A stretch of 5,685 nt of DNA from Frankiales bacterium (lineage in GTDB: Bacteria > Actinomycetota > Actinomycetes > Mycobacteriales > SCTD01), in assembly GCA_004299215.1 (NCBI GenBank), contig SCTD01000328.1, positions 1-5,685 on the forward strand. The letters are read 5' to 3'. Position 1 is the stretch's first letter; each line of letters begins with the position of its first letter. Under the pieces are notes generated by a model. That model searched no databases. It worked only from the letters and a program-made list of their open reading frames with translations, and was not told the origin of the DNA. A program made the position numbers and the translations under genes. Positions 4,698 through 5,685 of this stretch are shown here, piece after piece.

Positions 4698-5167
4698 GGA
4701 CGCACACGATCGTGGACAGCCCGGTCGGCCCGCTGACGCTGGTCGACGACGACGGTGCGCTGGCCGGCCTCTACATGGCCGACCAGCGTCACCTGCCCGC
4801 AGCGGCGTCGTTCGGCCCGCGCGACGACGAGGTCCAGCCCGCGCTGCGCGACCAGCTGACCGCCTACTTCGCCGGCGAGCTGCGGGAGTTCGACGTGCCC
4901 CTGGCCGTGGTCGGCACGCCGTTCCAGCAGGCGGTGTGGGCGGCCCTGCGCGAGGTGCCGTACGCCACCACCTGCACGTACGGCGATCTCGCCGCCGCCA
5001 TCGGCCGTCCCACCGCGGTGCGCGCGGTCGGCGCGGCGAACGGCCGGAACCCGGTCTGCATCGTCGTGCCCTGCCACCGGGTCGTCGGCAGCGGCGGGGC
5101 GATGACCGGCTACGCAGGCGGGGTCGAGCGCAAGCAGCTGCTGCTCGCGCTGGAGCAGCAGCGCTGA
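4694..5167 (+). CDS. ogt: Methylated-DNA--protein-cysteine methyltransferase
   Basis: This 157-residue enzyme transfers the alkyl group from O6-alkylguanine (and O4-alkylthymine) to its own cysteine, a single-use suicide reaction. The N-terminal domain (1-70) opens with MRTHTIVDSPVGPLTLV. The C-terminal domain has TPFQQAVWAALREVPYATT (75-93), TYGDLAAAIGRP (95-106), the likely arginine finger Arg110 in AVRAVGAANGRNP, the active site IVVPCHRVVGSGG (123-135, Cys127) and GYAGGVERKQLLLALE. All expected residues are present and the length is normal. The ATG at 4694 overlaps the preceding TGA (ATGA) and is preceded by GAGGAG at 4683-4688 with a five-base gap, which indicates translational coupling to the Ada-AlkA gene. 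In-frame codons upstream lie inside that gene. Together the two genes divide the work of E. coli Ada: sensing and phosphotriester repair in the fusion, base methyl transfer here. Confidence 0.96.
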   Translation: MRTHTIVDSPVGPLTLVDDDGALAGLYMADQRHLPAAASFGPRDDEVQPALRDQLTAYFAGELREFDVPLAVVGTPFQQAVWAALREVPYATTCTYGDLAAAIGRPTAVRAVGAANGRNPVCIVVPCHRVVGSGGAMTGYAGGVERKQLLLALEQQR

Positions 5168-5173
5168 ACCTGA

Positions 5174-5193
5174 CCCGTGATGATCGTCACGGG
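5174..5193 (+). terminator. Terminator-like hairpin after the repair operon
   Basis: CCCGTGA (5174-5180) pairs perfectly with TCACGGG (5187-5193) around the six-base loop TGATCG, starting six bases after the methyltransferase stop. No U-run follows. Position and stem quality make it a likely operon end. Confidence 0.6.
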
Positions 5194-5195
5194 CA

Positions 5196-5219
5196 GAGTG
5201 CTTGCTCTTGCTAGCACTC
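5196..5219. repeat. Inverted repeat GAGTGCT-N10-AGCACTC
   Basis: Perfect 7-base arms at 5196-5202 and 5213-5219 flank ten bases, two bases after the preceding hairpin. It could be a second stem of a tandem terminator or an operator, since it overlaps the putative -35 of the following promoter. The arm sequences equal those of the CIRCE heat-shock operator, but in the opposite order. Confidence 0.5.
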
Positions 5220-5231
5220 GTTGACTAGCGT
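5202..5231 (+). promoter_or_regulatory. Putative promoter for the secreted protein at 5387
   Basis: TTGCTC (5202-5207), 18 bases, then TAGCGT (5226-5231), the third use of this -10 hexamer in the window. An alternative is the better -35 TTGACT (5221-5226; 5 of 6) with a poor -10 AATGCA at 5244-5249. Either way the transcript has a leader of roughly 130-150 bases. Confidence 0.4.
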
Positions 5232-5252
5232 CCTCCTGGTCCGAATGCACGA

Positions 5253-5368
5253 CCGGGTCACGTCGCGCTGCACTGCGCCCGACCCGGCCGCCCGGTGGAC
5301 CGCGGCCGTACGGGCCCGCCACCCGAGGGACCGCTCTCCGCCTGCCGCGATCGGCCGGCCCCGGTCCC
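5253..5368 (+). other. GC-rich leader with several possible hairpins
   Basis: Between the promoter-like elements and the ribosome site, three stems can be drawn. CCGGGTC/GACCCGG (5253-5259 with 5281-5287) has an inner GCGC/GCGC. CGGCCGC/GCGGCCG (5285-5291 with 5302-5308) overlaps the first and so excludes full formation of both. GGGACCG/CGGTCCC (5327-5333 with 5362-5368) ends five bases before the Shine-Dalgarno sequence. None of the conserved blocks of the ydaO class is present. Such stems are common by chance at this G+C content, so a regulatory role is only a suggestion. Confidence 0.3.
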
Positions 5369-5386
5369 GCCCGGAGGAACCCGCTC

Positions 5387-5685
5387 GTGAGATCACCCCT
5401 GCCCCTGCTGCTCGGCGCTGCCCTGGCCACCGCTCTCGGCGGAGTCGTGGCCGTCGCCACGCTGTCCCCCGCCGCGTCCACCGCGGTGACGGCCCAGTCC
5501 GCCGTCGCCCCGGTGCCGATCGACCTCGCGGGCGAGACCGCCCGGATCGCCGAGCAGAAGGCGCGCACCCGCGCCACGGCGGCGGACGCGCGCACCGCGG
5601 CGGCCGAGGCCGCGGCGAAGGCCGCTCGCGAGAAGGCCGCGGCCGAGCGCACCAGGGAGCGGGCGAGCCGGTCCAGCCGGCTCTC
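5387..5685 (+). CDS. Secreted Ala-rich coiled-coil protein, N-terminal part (3' end outside window)
   Basis: An open frame from a GTG at 5387 runs off the window after 99 full codons. GGAGGA at 5373-5378, eight bases ahead, is a strong ribosome site that fixes the start. Residues 1-36 look like a signal peptide: MRSPLPLLLGAALATALGG, a hydrophobic core, then SPAASTAVTA with a likely cut after AVTA. Residues about 48-90 are almost all Ala, Glu, Lys and Arg (ARIAEQKARTRATAADARTA, AAKAAREKAAAERTRERA), predicting a long helix or coiled coil. The residues that follow (ASRSSRL) begin a Ser/Arg-rich linker. Actinobacterial cell-wall hydrolases and transglycosylases often have this arrangement ahead of their catalytic domain, but that domain is not in view, so the function is open. 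Codon use is normal for the window. Confidence 0.82.
   Translation, partial: MRSPLPLLLGAALATALGGVVAVATLSPAASTAVTAQSAVAPVPIDLAGETARIAEQKARTRATAADARTAAAEAAAKAAREKAAAERTRERASRSSRL

Noticed and set aside
5196..5219. CIRCE (HrcA) heat-shock operator
   Set aside because: CIRCE has AGCACTC first and GAGTGCT second with nine bases between; here the order is reversed, the gap is ten, and no chaperone gene follows.
5232..5386. Second ydaO riboswitch
   Set aside because: None of the conserved blocks (GGGGGACCC, GGGGTGAA, CAGCTAAC, GTAGGCG) is present.

Overview
This window is very GC-rich DNA (roughly three quarters G+C, nearly every codon ending in G or C) from an actinobacterium. The gene families support this: a secreted NlpC/P60 hydrolase behind an actinobacterial-type c-di-AMP riboswitch, the HEXXH-protein/DUF2786 pair, an Ada-AlkA fusion followed by ogt, and start codons lying directly behind -10 elements. 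The genus cannot be fixed from the sequence.

Layout. 1-258 is the acidic C-terminal end of an unrecognised protein. 283-654 (+) is a small VOC/glyoxalase-like protein, convergent with 651-1457 (-), a secreted NlpC/P60 peptidoglycan hydrolase; their stop codons share the four bases CTAG. The gene-free stretch 1458-1851 is the most information-rich non-coding region. On the minus strand it holds a well-supported ydaO-type (c-di-AMP) riboswitch leading into the hydrolase gene. It also holds an 11-bp-phased direct repeat, two DnaA-box-like repeats and a divergent pair of putative promoters sharing a 10-base -10 block.

1852-2370 (+) encodes a short HEXXH putative metallohydrolase (TIGR04338-like). 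It is followed 13 bases later by a DUF2786-domain protein (2384-3166), apparently a two-gene operon of unknown function. A perfect 8-bp hairpin straddles the stop codon of the second gene. Next comes an alkylation-repair operon: an Ada N-terminal/AraC/AlkA fusion (3234-4697) and, overlapping it by ATGA, an O6-methylguanine-DNA methyltransferase (4694-5167). A terminator-like hairpin follows. The window ends with a promoter-like region, a long GC-rich leader able to form several hairpins, and the start of a secreted, Ala-rich, probably coiled-coil protein (5387 onward, truncated).

How the parts work together. The fusion protein should sense methylphosphotriesters through its Cys32 site, activate transcription, and excise alkylated bases, while the co-translated methyltransferase repairs O6-alkylguanine. 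The riboswitch ties a cell-wall hydrolase to c-di-AMP level. The HEXXH/DUF2786 pair is the least understood unit and the best candidate for an undescribed system. I saw no CRISPR array, insertion sequence, tRNA, rRNA or phage gene.
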